A stretch of 64,000 nt of DNA, from assembly GCF_900141935.1 (NCBI RefSeq), contig NZ_FQYX01000010.1, positions 31,513-95,512 of the forward strand, read 5' to 3'. Origin of the DNA: Arenibacter nanhaiticus. GTDB taxonomy: Bacteria > Bacteroidota > Bacteroidia > Flavobacteriales > Flavobacteriaceae. The notes beneath the pieces were generated by a model. That model was not told the origin of the DNA and searched no databases. It worked only from the letters and a program-made list of their open reading frames with translations. Shown here piece by piece: positions 9,208-17,879 of the stretch (positions within the stretch are counted from its first letter, which is position 1; each line of letters begins with the position of its first letter). The translations under genes were made by a program, and so were the position numbers.

Positions 9208-9549
9208 CTAACCTCCTACACGCTTTACCTTAAAGCCTTTAGCTTTTAATATGGTCATTATTTTATCGCGGTAATCACCTTGGATTATAATACTGTCATC
9301 TTTAAAGCTTCCTCCAACGCTGAGTTTTGTCTTTAATTCTTTGGCCAGTTTTTTAAAGTCTTCTTCTGCCCCGGTATACCCTTCCAAAATAGTGATAGGC
9401 TTTCCTTTTCTCTTTTCGTATTTGCAAATAATGGGATCTTCCTGCATCCAAATATCCGTATCATCCTTGGCGTTTTTTTGGCCTTCGGTTGAATTGGTAG
9501 AAACTTCGTGGTCTGGAAATAGATTTTTTAATTGATCTTGTAGGTCCAT
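9208..9549 (-). CDS. SUI1/YciH-type translation initiation factor
   Basis: Protein of 113 residues whose C-terminal half is the SUI1 fold: RKGKPITILEGYTGAEEDFKKLAKELKTKLSVGGSF followed by IIIQGDYRDKIMTILKAKGFKVKRVGG. Homologues (eIF1-like, YciH in E. coli) bind the small ribosomal subunit near the P site and can affect start-codon fidelity. The first 40 residues are polar and variable. It appears to stand alone. Confidence 0.92.
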   Translation of the reverse strand: MDLQDQLKNLFPDHEVSTNSTEGQKNAKDDTDIWMQEDPIICKYEKRKGKPITILEGYTGAEEDFKKLAKELKTKLSVGGSFKDDSIIIQGDYRDKIMTILKAKGFKVKRVGG

Positions 9550-9590
9550 GTAAAAAGTAATATAATTTGATTTTAATTAATTAGATAAAA

Positions 9591-10196
9591 TTATTCTGTC
9601 GGAAATCCCGGATCGGCAATGATTTCTTCAATTTGTTGTACGTGCCGTTCTGTGTGTGCGGCGATAAACAACAGGATCTGATAAGCATCTAGGGTGCCAA
9701 ATGGCACCTGCTGATAGCGGTTCCTTAAATCGTCTTGTGTGTTTTTAATGAATTCTATATGTTCGCCACGCTTGGTTTTGAAATTTTCCAATGCGGCCTC
9801 GTGAGAGCCATATTTTCCTGTAGGTTCAAATGCCTTGCTAGTTTTTACCTTGTTCGATCGGTCCGCGATCATCACAAGAATCTGTTCGTCGGAATGGTTC
9901 ACTTCAGATCTTTTTGCAGCATCGGGCTGTATTTCCAAGGTTGCCAATAGCATATCGAATATTATATTTTCCGAAACAATAATATGTTCGGTACAATCGG
10001 CAATAGACCACGAATCTTTCGATGCTTTATAAGTGAGCTGTTCTTCGCTTAAATACGCCAAGGTGTTTAATAAATGATCCCTTGTCGAAGTCATTTCTTT
10101 AATGGCGGCTTCTCTTTCGGCATCGGTAAGGGGGTTTGTAATATTGGTAAAACATAAGGACGCCATGGCTAATACTATAACTGCTAAAGTCTTCAT
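9591..10196 (-). CDS. Exported DinB-like four-helix protein
   Basis: With the start at ATG 10196 the protein begins MKTLAVIVLAMASLCFTNI, a good signal peptide, so it is likely periplasmic. The rest matches the DinB_2/DfsB metal-binding helical bundle: His residues in DCTEHIIVSE, GEHIEFIK and AAHTERHVQQIEEI could form the metal site. DinB-fold proteins are typically thiol-dependent transferases or of unknown role. The upstream in-frame ATG at 10259 would hide the signal peptide and is disfavoured. Confidence 0.82.
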   Translation of the reverse strand: MKTLAVIVLAMASLCFTNITNPLTDAEREAAIKEMTSTRDHLLNTLAYLSEEQLTYKASKDSWSIADCTEHIIVSENIIFDMLLATLEIQPDAAKRSEVNHSDEQILVMIADRSNKVKTSKAFEPTGKYGSHEAALENFKTKRGEHIEFIKNTQDDLRNRYQQVPFGTLDAYQILLFIAAHTERHVQQIEEIIADPGFPTE

Positions 10197-10269
10197 AATT
10201 CGTAGTTTTAAAGGGTTAATTTGTTGTAATTCCTTAACGCCATTAATGTATGCAGCCAAAAAGTGCGTT

Positions 10270-11220
10270 TTATGCCTTAATAAGTCCTAATTCTATTAAT
10301 CTTTCATGTAAAAACTCCCCGGCAGTAATATCTTCATATTGTTTGGGATTGTTTTGATCGATACAATTTTCCAGACAATTTAAAGGCATCTCACTGATAG
10401 GATGCATAAAAAATGGAACAGAGTACCTCGAAGTACCCCATAGTTCGCGAGGGGGATTGACCACTTGGTGAATAGTAGATTTTAGTTTGTTGTTGGTCAA
10501 TCGTGAGAGCATGTCCCCTACATTGATCATTAATTCGTCGGGACGTGCAATAGCATCTACCCAATCGCCTTTGTGGTTTTTTACCTGTAGACCTTTTCCG
10601 TGTGCTCCCATCAATAGGGTGATTAAATTAATATCGCCATGAGCTGCTGCTCTCACAGCATTTTTAGGCTCTTGAGTAATGGGCGGATAGTGAATGGGTC
10701 TCAATATAGAATTTCCGTTTTTTATAAACTCATCGAAATAAGATTCTTCCAAATTTAAATGGATTGCCAAGGCTCTCAGTACATATTGTGCGGTCTTTTC
10801 TAACATCTTATAAGTTTCCTTGCCAACTTGGTCAAAATTCTTGAGCTCTTTGACGTGTAGGTTTTTGGGGTATTCGGCTTCCAATTTAGGATTGTCCGTT
10901 ACGTATTGACCGAAATGCCAAAACTCTTTTAAATCGCCTTCTTTTTTGCCTTTGGCATGTTCCTTTCCAAAGGAAGTATATCCTCTTTGACCGCCAAGAC
11001 CTTCAATTTCGTACTGGTCCTTTACCTCTTGGGGGAGATTGAAAAAATCCTTGATTTCTCGATATAGGTCTTCGATTAGTTTTTCGGATAAAAAATGGCC
11101 GCTTAAGGCAACAAAGCCTATGTTTTCAAATGCATTTCCTATTTCTTTGATGAATTTTTGTTTTCTAGATTCATCTCCTGATATAAAATCTGCTAGATTT
11201 ACACTTGGTATAGCACTCAT
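10270..11220 (-). CDS. Isopenicillin-N-synthase-like 2-oxoglutarate/Fe(II) oxygenase
   Basis: Non-haem iron oxygenase of 316 residues. The N-terminal DIOX_N domain is seen in IPSVNLADFISGDESRKQKFIKEIGNAFENIGFVAL; the catalytic domain has the iron ligands His-x-Asp in AAAHGDINLITLL and the distal His in KSTIHQVVNPP, and the 2-oxoglutarate-binding R-x-S in TSRYSVPFF. Bacterial members are often annotated only by fold, and the substrate cannot be inferred here. The gene is divergent from the fused E1 gene. Confidence 0.9.
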   Translation of the reverse strand: MSAIPSVNLADFISGDESRKQKFIKEIGNAFENIGFVALSGHFLSEKLIEDLYREIKDFFNLPQEVKDQYEIEGLGGQRGYTSFGKEHAKGKKEGDLKEFWHFGQYVTDNPKLEAEYPKNLHVKELKNFDQVGKETYKMLEKTAQYVLRALAIHLNLEESYFDEFIKNGNSILRPIHYPPITQEPKNAVRAAAHGDINLITLLMGAHGKGLQVKNHKGDWVDAIARPDELMINVGDMLSRLTNNKLKSTIHQVVNPPRELWGTSRYSVPFFMHPISEMPLNCLENCIDQNNPKQYEDITAGEFLHERLIELGLIKA

Positions 11221-11343
11221 TATTGCTGTTTTTTAGGATATATCAAAGTTAAGAAATATTAAAGCAACCTTCTTATTAAATTCTGCTAGACATTGTTTTT
11301 GTCTTTTCGTTACATTTATACTTCCTTAACCAATTACCATAAC

Positions 11344-13320
11344 ATGCACTACAAGGGACATATTTTAGATAAGGCGACGCAGTTGAAACTGTATCAGCAG
11401 TTATTAAAGCCACGCCTAATAGAGGAAAAAATGTTAATTCTGCTGCGTCAGGGGAAAATATCCAAATGGTTCAGTGGTATTGGCCAAGAGGCTATTTCTG
11501 TTGGTGTTACAGCTGCTTTGTCCGATGACGATTATATCTTGCCCATGCATCGTAACTTGGGAGTTTTTACCTCAAGGAACATGCCTTTAAGGCGACTCTT
11601 TGCACAATGGCAGGGCAAAAAAAGTGGCTATACCAAGGGCAGGGATCGCAGTTTTCATTTTGGCGCCAAGGAACACAAGATTGTAGGGATGATATCTCAT
11701 TTGGGCCCCCAATTAGGGGTAGCCGACGGAATAGCCTTGGCAAATTTGCTACAAAAAAAGCAATCTGTGACCGCGGTTTTTACCGGAGAAGGTGGTACCA
11801 GTGAAGGCGATTTTCACGAAGCACTTAATTTGGCCGCCGTTTGGGATCTGCCAGTGCTATTCTGTATCGAAAACAATAGGTATGGCCTTTCTACCCCAGC
11901 CCATGAGCAGTACAGATGTGAAAACTTGGCCGATAAGGGTGTTGGTTACGGGATAGAATCGCATATAGTTGATGGTAATAATATTATAGAGGTGTTTGAT
12001 AAGGTGACGCAAATTTGTCGGGAAATGCGGAAAACTCCCCGTCCTGTCCTTATAGAATTTAAAACTTTTAGGATGCGGGGGCATGAGGAGGCAAGTGGTA
12101 CCAAATATGTACCACAGCAGCTTTTGGAGAAATGGGGAAAGAAAGATCCACTGCTGAATTATGAACAATATTTAATAGGAGAAAAAATCTTAACGCCCCA
12201 TTTAAAGGAGACCTTCAGAACTCAAGTCACCGACGAAATAGAGGAAAATCTTAAAGAGGCCTTGGCCGAAGATGATGTTGTTTTTAATGAGGATACCGAG
12301 CTAAAGGATGTTTTTAAGGAATGCGATTACCAAGAGTACAAGCCTACTGGGGTAAGAAATAAAATTAGGTTTGTCGATGCAATATCCCAAGGGTTACGGC
12401 AATCCATGGAAAAACACCGGCAGCTCGTCATCATGGGGCAAGACATTGCAGATTACGGAGGAGTGTTTAAAATTACAGAGGGATTTGTTGATGCTTTTGG
12501 AAAAGATCGGGTACGCAACACCCCCATTTGTGAGTCGGCCGTAGTTTCTTTGGCGATGGGGCTTTCTATAAATGGAATGAAGGCCGTGGTAGAAATGCAA
12601 TTTGCCGACTTTGTAAGTACCGGATTTAACCCTATTGTTAATTACTTGGCCAAAGTACACTATCGCTGGGGAGAGAATGCCGATGTGGTTATCCGCATGC
12701 CTTGTGGAGGAGGGATGGGGGCCGGACCGTTCCATTCCCAGACCAATGAGGCGTGGTTTACCAAAACTCCGGGCCTAAAAGTGGTCTATCCTGCCTTTCC
12801 GTTTGACGCTAAAGGTATGTTGATCTCCGCTATTAACGATCCTAATCCAGTATTGTTCTTTGAACACAAAGGCTTGTACCGCAGTAGTTATCAAGAAGTT
12901 CCTGTAGATTATTATTCCCTTCCTTTTGGAAAAGCAGCTTTGTTAAAAGAAGGAGAGGCTATCACCATAGTTTCCTATGGTCTTGGGGTACATTGGGTTT
13001 TGGAAGCCTTGGAGCAGAATCCTGGGATCAGTGCCGATGTGTTGGATCTGAGAAGCTTACAGCCATTAGATACTAAAGCCATTTATTCTTCGGTGAAAAA
13101 GACAGGGAAACTTATTATCTTGCAAGAAGACAGCATTTTTGGGGGTATGGCCAGCGATATTTCTGCCTTGGTCATGGAGAATTGTTTTGAGTATTTGGAT
13201 GCCCCTGTAAAAAGGGTAGCAAGTTTACAAACGCCTATTCCTTTTGCAAAATCGTTGGAGGAAAATTATTTACCCAAAGAACGCTTTATAAAAGAGCTTT
13301 TAAAATTATTGGCCTATTAA
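11344..13320 (+). CDS. Fused E1 alpha-beta 2-oxoacid (branched-chain type) dehydrogenase
   Basis: ThDP-dependent E1 with both subunits in one 658-residue chain. The alpha part (about 1-320) has FSGIGQEAISVGV, the ThDP motif FTGEGGTSEGDFHEALNLAAVWDLPVLFCIENN and the phosphorylation-loop-like FRMRGHEEASGTKY; the beta part has MGQDIADYGGVFKITEGF, TPICESAVVSLAMGLSINGMKAVVEMQFADF and GGGMGAGPFHSQTNE. Such fusions act in branched-chain 2-oxoacid oxidation in Bacteroidota. ATG 11344 is preferred over 11293, whose extra codons overlap an AT-rich promoter-like stretch. No E2 or E3 gene is adjacent. The kinase gene follows within about 35 bases. Confidence 0.92.
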   Translation: MHYKGHILDKATQLKLYQQLLKPRLIEEKMLILLRQGKISKWFSGIGQEAISVGVTAALSDDDYILPMHRNLGVFTSRNMPLRRLFAQWQGKKSGYTKGRDRSFHFGAKEHKIVGMISHLGPQLGVADGIALANLLQKKQSVTAVFTGEGGTSEGDFHEALNLAAVWDLPVLFCIENNRYGLSTPAHEQYRCENLADKGVGYGIESHIVDGNNIIEVFDKVTQICREMRKTPRPVLIEFKTFRMRGHEEASGTKYVPQQLLEKWGKKDPLLNYEQYLIGEKILTPHLKETFRTQVTDEIEENLKEALAEDDVVFNEDTELKDVFKECDYQEYKPTGVRNKIRFVDAISQGLRQSMEKHRQLVIMGQDIADYGGVFKITEGFVDAFGKDRVRNTPICESAVVSLAMGLSINGMKAVVEMQFADFVSTGFNPIVNYLAKVHYRWGENADVVIRMPCGGGMGAGPFHSQTNEAWFTKTPGLKVVYPAFPFDAKGMLISAINDPNPVLFFEHKGLYRSSYQEVPVDYYSLPFGKAALLKEGEAITIVSYGLGVHWVLEALEQNPGISADVLDLRSLQPLDTKAIYSSVKKTGKLIILQEDSIFGGMASDISALVMENCFEYLDAPVKRVASLQTPIPFAKSLEENYLPKERFIKELLKLLAY

Positions 13321-13355
13321 GGCAATTCAATATTTTTAACGTTTAATTGAAGAAT

Positions 13356-14447
13356 ATGATTACGGCAGAGGAAAAACTGAATGAAAGAATTAAAGAGCTT
13401 ACTTGTTTGTACGAGGTAACCTCTATTATCGTCAATTGTGATTACAATCAAATTGAAGATGCTCTGAAAGGAATATTGCAATGCCTTAAAAAGGCTTGGC
13501 GTTTTACCAATGACGCCCAAGTGATTATGGTGACAGATCAATACAACCTGTCTACCGCCCCAATTACAGAGGAGGTTATTTCTCTGAAATCGAGCATTCG
13601 TGTTTTTAATAAGAAAATAGGGCGAATAAAAGTTTCCTATCCCGCTCGCAAATACCAGGCCTCGGCATTTTTGGAGGAAGAAAGCAAGCTTCTCAAGAAT
13701 GTGTGCATGGAAGTGGGAAACCTGTTAGAAAGAAAACAGATTAAAGACAATGAGGATATTATAAGAAAAAAAATGGAAAGAGCCGACAGGCTTGGGATTC
13801 TCGGTGAAATTACCGCAGGGATCGCCCATGAATTAAATACGCCGTTAGCTAATATCCTAGGTTTTTCCGAGCTATTAAAAAGCAAGTTGGAAGACGATTC
13901 ACAAGCCAGTAAAGATCTCGATAAAATTATAAACAGTACCATATTCTCGCGGGAAGTGGTTAAAAAGTTAATGTTTTTTGCCTGTGAAATGCCGCAGCAA
14001 ATGAGCTTGGTAAATATCAATCCCATTATTAGTCATGCTATTAACTTAATGGATCCCATTTTTAAGAAAAACAAGGTGGTTCCAGAGTTGCGGTTTAATG
14101 CCGATGATATTTATTTACGAGCAGACTCCATACAGTTGACCCAAGTGATTTTTAATCTTGTTCTCAATGCGATTTACTTTTCTCCTGTAAGAAGTAAAAT
14201 TGAAATACAGGTAACAGATAAAGAGGATAGTGTTGTTATATACATCAAAGATCAGGGGCCTGGGATAAATCCAAAAACCAAGGATAAGATTTTTGAACCC
14301 TTTTATAGCACAAAACCTGTTGGAGAGGGCTCGGGATTAGGTTTAAGCGTGGTTCATGGAATAGTGAAAAGTCATAAAGGCACCATAAAGTATACTGCTA
14401 ACAAGCCTAAAGGCACTATATTTGCCCTTAATTTCCCCAAACAATAG
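13356..14447 (+). CDS. NtrB-like soluble sensor histidine kinase
   Basis: Cytoplasmic kinase with no membrane segment. Residues 1-125 form an unrecognised input domain, then a short coiled coil, a HisKA domain with the phosphoacceptor His in GEITAGIAHELNTPLANILGFSELL (near residue 158), and an HATPase_c domain with N box QVIFNLVLNAIYF, G1 IKDQGPGI and G2 GEGSGLGLSVVHGI. A TTG at 13347 is an alternative start. It is followed directly by the sigma-54 regulator gene, its obvious partner, and preceded closely by the fused E1 gene, so a cytoplasmic metabolic signal is plausible. Confidence 0.9.
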   Translation: MITAEEKLNERIKELTCLYEVTSIIVNCDYNQIEDALKGILQCLKKAWRFTNDAQVIMVTDQYNLSTAPITEEVISLKSSIRVFNKKIGRIKVSYPARKYQASAFLEEESKLLKNVCMEVGNLLERKQIKDNEDIIRKKMERADRLGILGEITAGIAHELNTPLANILGFSELLKSKLEDDSQASKDLDKIINSTIFSREVVKKLMFFACEMPQQMSLVNINPIISHAINLMDPIFKKNKVVPELRFNADDIYLRADSIQLTQVIFNLVLNAIYFSPVRSKIEIQVTDKEDSVVIYIKDQGPGINPKTKDKIFEPFYSTKPVGEGSGLGLSVVHGIVKSHKGTIKYTANKPKGTIFALNFPKQ

Positions 14448-14451
14448 GTGC

Positions 14452-15786
14452 ATGGGTTTTAATAAAGAGAATATCTTAATTGTAGACGATGATGTGAATA
14501 TTTTAGAATTAATTCACAGGCATCTACAATCCCTTAATTATCATGCTTATAAGGCCGTATCGGTGAAAGAAGCCTTAGTTATTTTAAAGGACACCCGTAT
14601 AGATTTATTGATAACCGATCTAAAAATGCCAGAGGTAGATGGCTTTCAGTTGGTAAAATATGTATCCGAGCATTATCCGTTATTGCCAAAACTTGTGGTT
14701 ACTGGTTATCCATCAATAAATGATGCGCTTCATGTGATTAAGGCCGGAGTGTTGGATTATTTGGTGAAACCTTTTACAAAGGACGAACTGAAGAATGCTG
14801 TACTAAATTCCTTTGCAGGGGCTACCAAGGCGAAAGAAAATGTCAAGATCCCCTCAAATTCTCCAAAAGAAAAGAAGCTCGCTTACGGAGAACTCATCGG
14901 ACAATCTTCGGCAATAAAAAGGGTTACCGATATCATTGATCGAGTCAAGGACAACAAAGCCACGGTACTTATAATGGGTGAAAGTGGTACAGGGAAGGAG
15001 CTAGTTGCACGTTCCGTACATTATATGGGGAAATACTCCAGAGCGCCTTTTATCGCGGTCAACTGCGGAGCTATTCCCGAAAACCTATTAGAGGCCGAAC
15101 TATTTGGGTACGCCAAAGGTGCTTTTACCGGGGCGAATGAAGATAGGAACGGATTTTTTCAAGCCGCTAATAAGGGAACTCTTTTTTTAGATGAAATAGG
15201 CAACGCCTCACTATCGGTACAATCTAAACTTTTACGGGTGCTGCAAGAAAAAGAAGTGACTAAGGTGGGCTCCCAAAAAGCCGAGAAAATAGAGGTAAGG
15301 GTTATTGCAGCTACGAATAGCGACTTAAGTGCCCAAGTTAAAAAGGAGCTTTTTAGAGAAGATCTTTTTTATAGGTTGACAGTAGTGGAAATTGATGTTC
15401 CGCCTCTTAGGGATAGAAAATCCGACATACCTTTGTTGGTCGATAAATTCTTGCTCAAATACGGGGTAGAATATAAAGACCGAATGTTAGGGATTACTCC
15501 CGAGGCCATGGAGCTATTAAAAAGACACCATTGGCCTGGAAATATAAGGGAACTCGAAAATGTTATCCAAAGAGCCGTTATTATGTGCGACAAGCAAATT
15601 GGGGTAGCCGATTTGCCCGACAACCTTAAGTTTAAGATAGAATTTCCTGAAGAAAGGCTACTTCCATTAAGAGAGATCGAAAAAAAATATATTCTTAAAG
15701 TGCTCGAAGCTACCAATAACAATAAATCCCAAGCGGCGGAAATTCTGCAAATAGACCGCAAAACACTTCGACAAAAAATACAGTAG
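14452..15786 (+). CDS. NtrC-family sigma-54-dependent response regulator
   Basis: Three-domain enhancer-binding protein of about 444 residues: receiver (Asp56 in LLITDLKMP, Lys106 in LVKPF), AAA+ domain (Walker A GESGTGKE, sigma-54 contact loop GAFTGA, Walker B TLFLDEIGNASLSVQSKLLRVLQ) and Fis-type helix-turn-helix (NNKSQAAEILQIDRKTLRQKIQ). The start is ATG 14452; the upstream in-frame codons overlap the kinase gene. The gene is followed by two GGGG/CCCC palindromes and a consensus sigma-54 promoter, its likely targets. Confidence 0.95.
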   Translation: MGFNKENILIVDDDVNILELIHRHLQSLNYHAYKAVSVKEALVILKDTRIDLLITDLKMPEVDGFQLVKYVSEHYPLLPKLVVTGYPSINDALHVIKAGVLDYLVKPFTKDELKNAVLNSFAGATKAKENVKIPSNSPKEKKLAYGELIGQSSAIKRVTDIIDRVKDNKATVLIMGESGTGKELVARSVHYMGKYSRAPFIAVNCGAIPENLLEAELFGYAKGAFTGANEDRNGFFQAANKGTLFLDEIGNASLSVQSKLLRVLQEKEVTKVGSQKAEKIEVRVIAATNSDLSAQVKKELFREDLFYRLTVVEIDVPPLRDRKSDIPLLVDKFLLKYGVEYKDRMLGITPEAMELLKRHHWPGNIRELENVIQRAVIMCDKQIGVADLPDNLKFKIEFPEERLLPLREIEKKYILKVLEATNNNKSQAAEILQIDRKTLRQKIQ

Positions 15787-15800
15787 CTCTCATTGTTCAT

Positions 15801-15821
15801 TATGGGGAATTATCCCTCATA
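15801..15821. promoter_or_regulatory. Upstream enhancer-like site 1 (imperfect palindrome)
   Basis: Half sites TATGGGGA and TCCCTCATA with one mismatch or insertion around AATTA. It resembles the perfect palindrome that follows, and its centre is about 140 bases upstream of the predicted sigma-54 transcription start, the usual distance for an NtrC-type activator site. Confidence 0.55.
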
Positions 15822-15841
15822 TGGGGAAATACTCCCCATAT
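15819..15841. promoter_or_regulatory. Upstream enhancer-like site 2 (perfect palindrome)
   Basis: ATATGGGGA and TCCCCATAT form a perfect 9+9 palindrome around AATAC. No T-run follows, so it is a poor terminator. Its centre lies about 19 bases, nearly two helical turns, from site 1 and about 124 bases before the predicted transcription start. It is the likely binding site of the adjacent NtrC-like regulator. Confidence 0.6.
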
Positions 15842-15927
15842 AAGTGGTGGCTTGAAAGCGTCTTCTTTCCTTATAACTATCTGATAGTAAACATATTATG
15901 GTTTTAGTAGAATTGGTAAAACCTAAT

Positions 15928-15942
15928 TGGCACTGTAGTTGC
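15928..15942 (+). promoter_or_regulatory. Sigma-54 (-24/-12) promoter of the gdh operon
   Basis: TGGCAC, five bases (TGTAG), then TTGC: an exact match to the sigma-54 consensus TGGCAC-N5-TTGC, with GG and GC at the required spacing. Transcription should start near 15954, upstream of the microprotein ATG at 15971. I scanned for TGGCAC elsewhere and found no other copy with TTGC at the right spacing. Confidence 0.8.
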
Positions 15943-15970
15943 CTTTATGTTTGTACTAAAAAAAACTATT

Positions 15971-16138
15971 ATGAGGAATAGTACTAGTTTATGTATCAGT
16001 TGTGAGCATTTCGCGAATTGCGTTCTAACCACGAACAAAAATAATATTTGGTCCTGTAACGAATTTGAACCAGGAGACTCAAAGGTTTTGCCTACTAGCC
16101 ATCCTTTTAAAATGAAAACAAATCTCAGAGTTTATTAA
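15971..16138 (+). CDS. Four-cysteine microprotein, first gene of the sigma-54 operon
   Basis: Small protein of 55 residues, MRNSTSLCISCEHFANCVL..., with Cys8, Cys11, Cys17 and Cys29 (C-x2-C-x5-C-x11-C), which could bind zinc or an iron-sulfur cluster. No signal peptide or membrane segment. ATG 15971 is chosen because the longer frame (from 15947) begins upstream of the predicted transcription start. It ends 10 bases before the glutamate dehydrogenase gene. I recognise no family; a regulatory or redox role beside the dehydrogenase is a guess. Confidence 0.65.
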   Translation: MRNSTSLCISCEHFANCVLTTNKNNIWSCNEFEPGDSKVLPTSHPFKMKTNLRVY

Positions 16139-16148
16139 AAGCAAGAAT

Positions 16149-17432
16149 ATGATAACAAAATCAAAAAAAGAATTGAAGCAGGGCATGTTGGAAAACGTGA
16201 TGAGTCAATTTAATCATGCTGCAGACATAGTAGATCTTAATCCTAATATTAGAAAAATATTAAGTATAACCAATAATGAACTGATCATTCATTTTCCTGT
16301 AAAAATGGATAATGGCGATGTAGAAGTGTTCACGGGCTACCGTGTACAACACAACAACGCATTAGGTCCATATAAGGGAGGCTTGCGGTATCACCCTACG
16401 GTAGACATTGATGCGGCCAAGGCACTTGCTATGTGGATGACTTGGAAAACGTCGTTGGCCGGTTTGCCATACGGTGGGGCCAAAGGAGGAATTCAATTAG
16501 ATCCGAGTAAATATTCTACTACGGAATTAGAAAGGATTACAAGAAGATTTACCTATGCGCTAGGAGATAATATTGGTCCTGAACACGATATTCCGGCACC
16601 GGATGTAAATACGAACTCACAAACCATGGCATGGATCGTAGATACCTATATGTCTACTAAATCGCCTGCTGAGCGTTCTAAGAACCAGCACGTGGTCACG
16701 GGAAAACCATTGGGGTCCGGAGGTTCTGAAGGAAGAGACCGCGCTACAGGGTACGGGGTGTTCTTGAATATAAAGTTCTGGGCAGAAAAGAAAAAAATAG
16801 ATTTAAAAAACAAACGATTCATCGTTCAGGGATTTGGGAATGTAGGTTTTTGGACTTCTTATTTTTTAGAGCTCGAGGGGGCAAAATTAGTAGGCGTACA
16901 GGATGCCTTTGGGACAATTGCCAATCAGGAAGGAATAGCAGTCGCTCAGTTAAACGATTATATGCAAGGGAATAAAGGAAGTATCGTAGATTTTCCTAAT
17001 TCGGTTGCTTTACCAACGGAAGACTTTTTTGGATTGGATTGCGATATCTGTATTCCTGCCGCATTAGGAAACCAGATCACCGCTGAAAATGCCGATAAAA
17101 TAAAGGCGTTTTTAATAGCGGAAGGAGCCAATGGCCCAACAGATGTGGAAGCTGAGGAAATATTACTCAATAATGGAGTTGGAATAATTCCGGATATCTT
17201 GTGTAATTCTGGAGGGGTGATCGGAAGTTATTTTGAATGGCTTCAAAACCGTAACGGGGAACTTTGGCAATTGGATGAAGTTTTGGCCAAACTGGACAAG
17301 AAAATGAAAGAAATTTTCGATAGGGTTTATGTAAAGGCAGAAGAAAGAAATGGAGATATGAGAACCTCGGCCTATGTTATTGCTATCGAAAGAATTGAAA
17401 AGGCCTATGTGCAAAGAGGGATATTTCCATAA
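16149..17432 (+). CDS. Glutamate dehydrogenase (Glu/Leu/Phe/Val family)
   Basis: Interconverts glutamate with 2-oxoglutarate and ammonium using NAD(P). The 427-residue length fits the hexameric RocG/GudB-like class. Substrate and catalytic motifs are present: GPYKGGLRYHP, LPYGGAKGGI with the catalytic Lys, and EHDIPAPDVNTN; the Rossmann domain shows VQGFGNVGFW, and the tail has CNSGGVIGSYFEWLQN. The position directly behind a sigma-54 promoter suggests it is induced for amino-acid catabolism. Coenzyme preference cannot be fixed by reading alone. Confidence 0.95.
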   Translation: MITKSKKELKQGMLENVMSQFNHAADIVDLNPNIRKILSITNNELIIHFPVKMDNGDVEVFTGYRVQHNNALGPYKGGLRYHPTVDIDAAKALAMWMTWKTSLAGLPYGGAKGGIQLDPSKYSTTELERITRRFTYALGDNIGPEHDIPAPDVNTNSQTMAWIVDTYMSTKSPAERSKNQHVVTGKPLGSGGSEGRDRATGYGVFLNIKFWAEKKKIDLKNKRFIVQGFGNVGFWTSYFLELEGAKLVGVQDAFGTIANQEGIAVAQLNDYMQGNKGSIVDFPNSVALPTEDFFGLDCDICIPAALGNQITAENADKIKAFLIAEGANGPTDVEAEEILLNNGVGIIPDILCNSGGVIGSYFEWLQNRNGELWQLDEVLAKLDKKMKEIFDRVYVKAEERNGDMRTSAYVIAIERIEKAYVQRGIFP

Positions 17433-17455
17433 ATAATTTTAAACAATAGTGTATT

Positions 17456-17875
17456 ATGAAGTACGGACATTTGGTATTGGAAAAGAAAGAATTTGTTCTT
17501 TTAAAACGTTTAGTAAACGTTTCAGGGTTTTATACAGACAACACATATAAAAATTCTATTCAGAAATTAACTGATGAATTAAAGTCGGCAATCGTGTACA
17601 GTGAGGAAGAAATGCCCGAAGATGTAATTAGATTTAATTCGGCAGTAACTATTGAAGCTGCCAACGGTTGGTCTAAACAATTTCAGTTGGTGATTCCTTC
17701 AGAAGGAGATTTTAAAAACAATAAAATTTCTATACTCACTCCTATGGGTGCTGCAGTTATTGGCTATGCTAAAGGCGATGATATCATTTGGGAATTTAGA
17801 AATGGAGAACAGACTCTCAAGGTGACGGAAGTTGTGCAACAGCCAAGTTCTATTAATTCTGATATCTTAATGTAA
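17456..17875 (+). CDS. GreA/GreB C-terminal-domain (Rnk-like) protein
   Basis: Protein of 139 residues with a short helical N-terminus (KKEFVLLKRLVNVSGF ... YKNSIQKLTDELKSA) and a GreA_GreB C-terminal FKBP-like fold (VTIEAANGWSKQFQLVIPSEGDFKNNKISILTPMGAAVIGYAKGD). The size matches Rnk-type RNA-polymerase-binding proteins rather than full GreA, which has a long coiled coil. It lies 23 bases after glutamate dehydrogenase in the same operon. Confidence 0.8.
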   Translation: MKYGHLVLEKKEFVLLKRLVNVSGFYTDNTYKNSIQKLTDELKSAIVYSEEEMPEDVIRFNSAVTIEAANGWSKQFQLVIPSEGDFKNNKISILTPMGAAVIGYAKGDDIIWEFRNGEQTLKVTEVVQQPSSINSDILM

Positions 17876-17879
17876 AACT

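Noticed and set aside
9705..9725. TGGCAC at about 9705 as another sigma-54 promoter
   Set aside because: Lies inside a coding region and lacks TTGC at the required five-base spacing; the same holds for TGGCAC near 32427 and 38513.
15819..15841. Palindrome as the terminator of the response regulator gene
   Set aside because: No T-run on either side, a second similar palindrome adjoins it, and a sigma-54 promoter lies at the right distance downstream; an activator site fits better.
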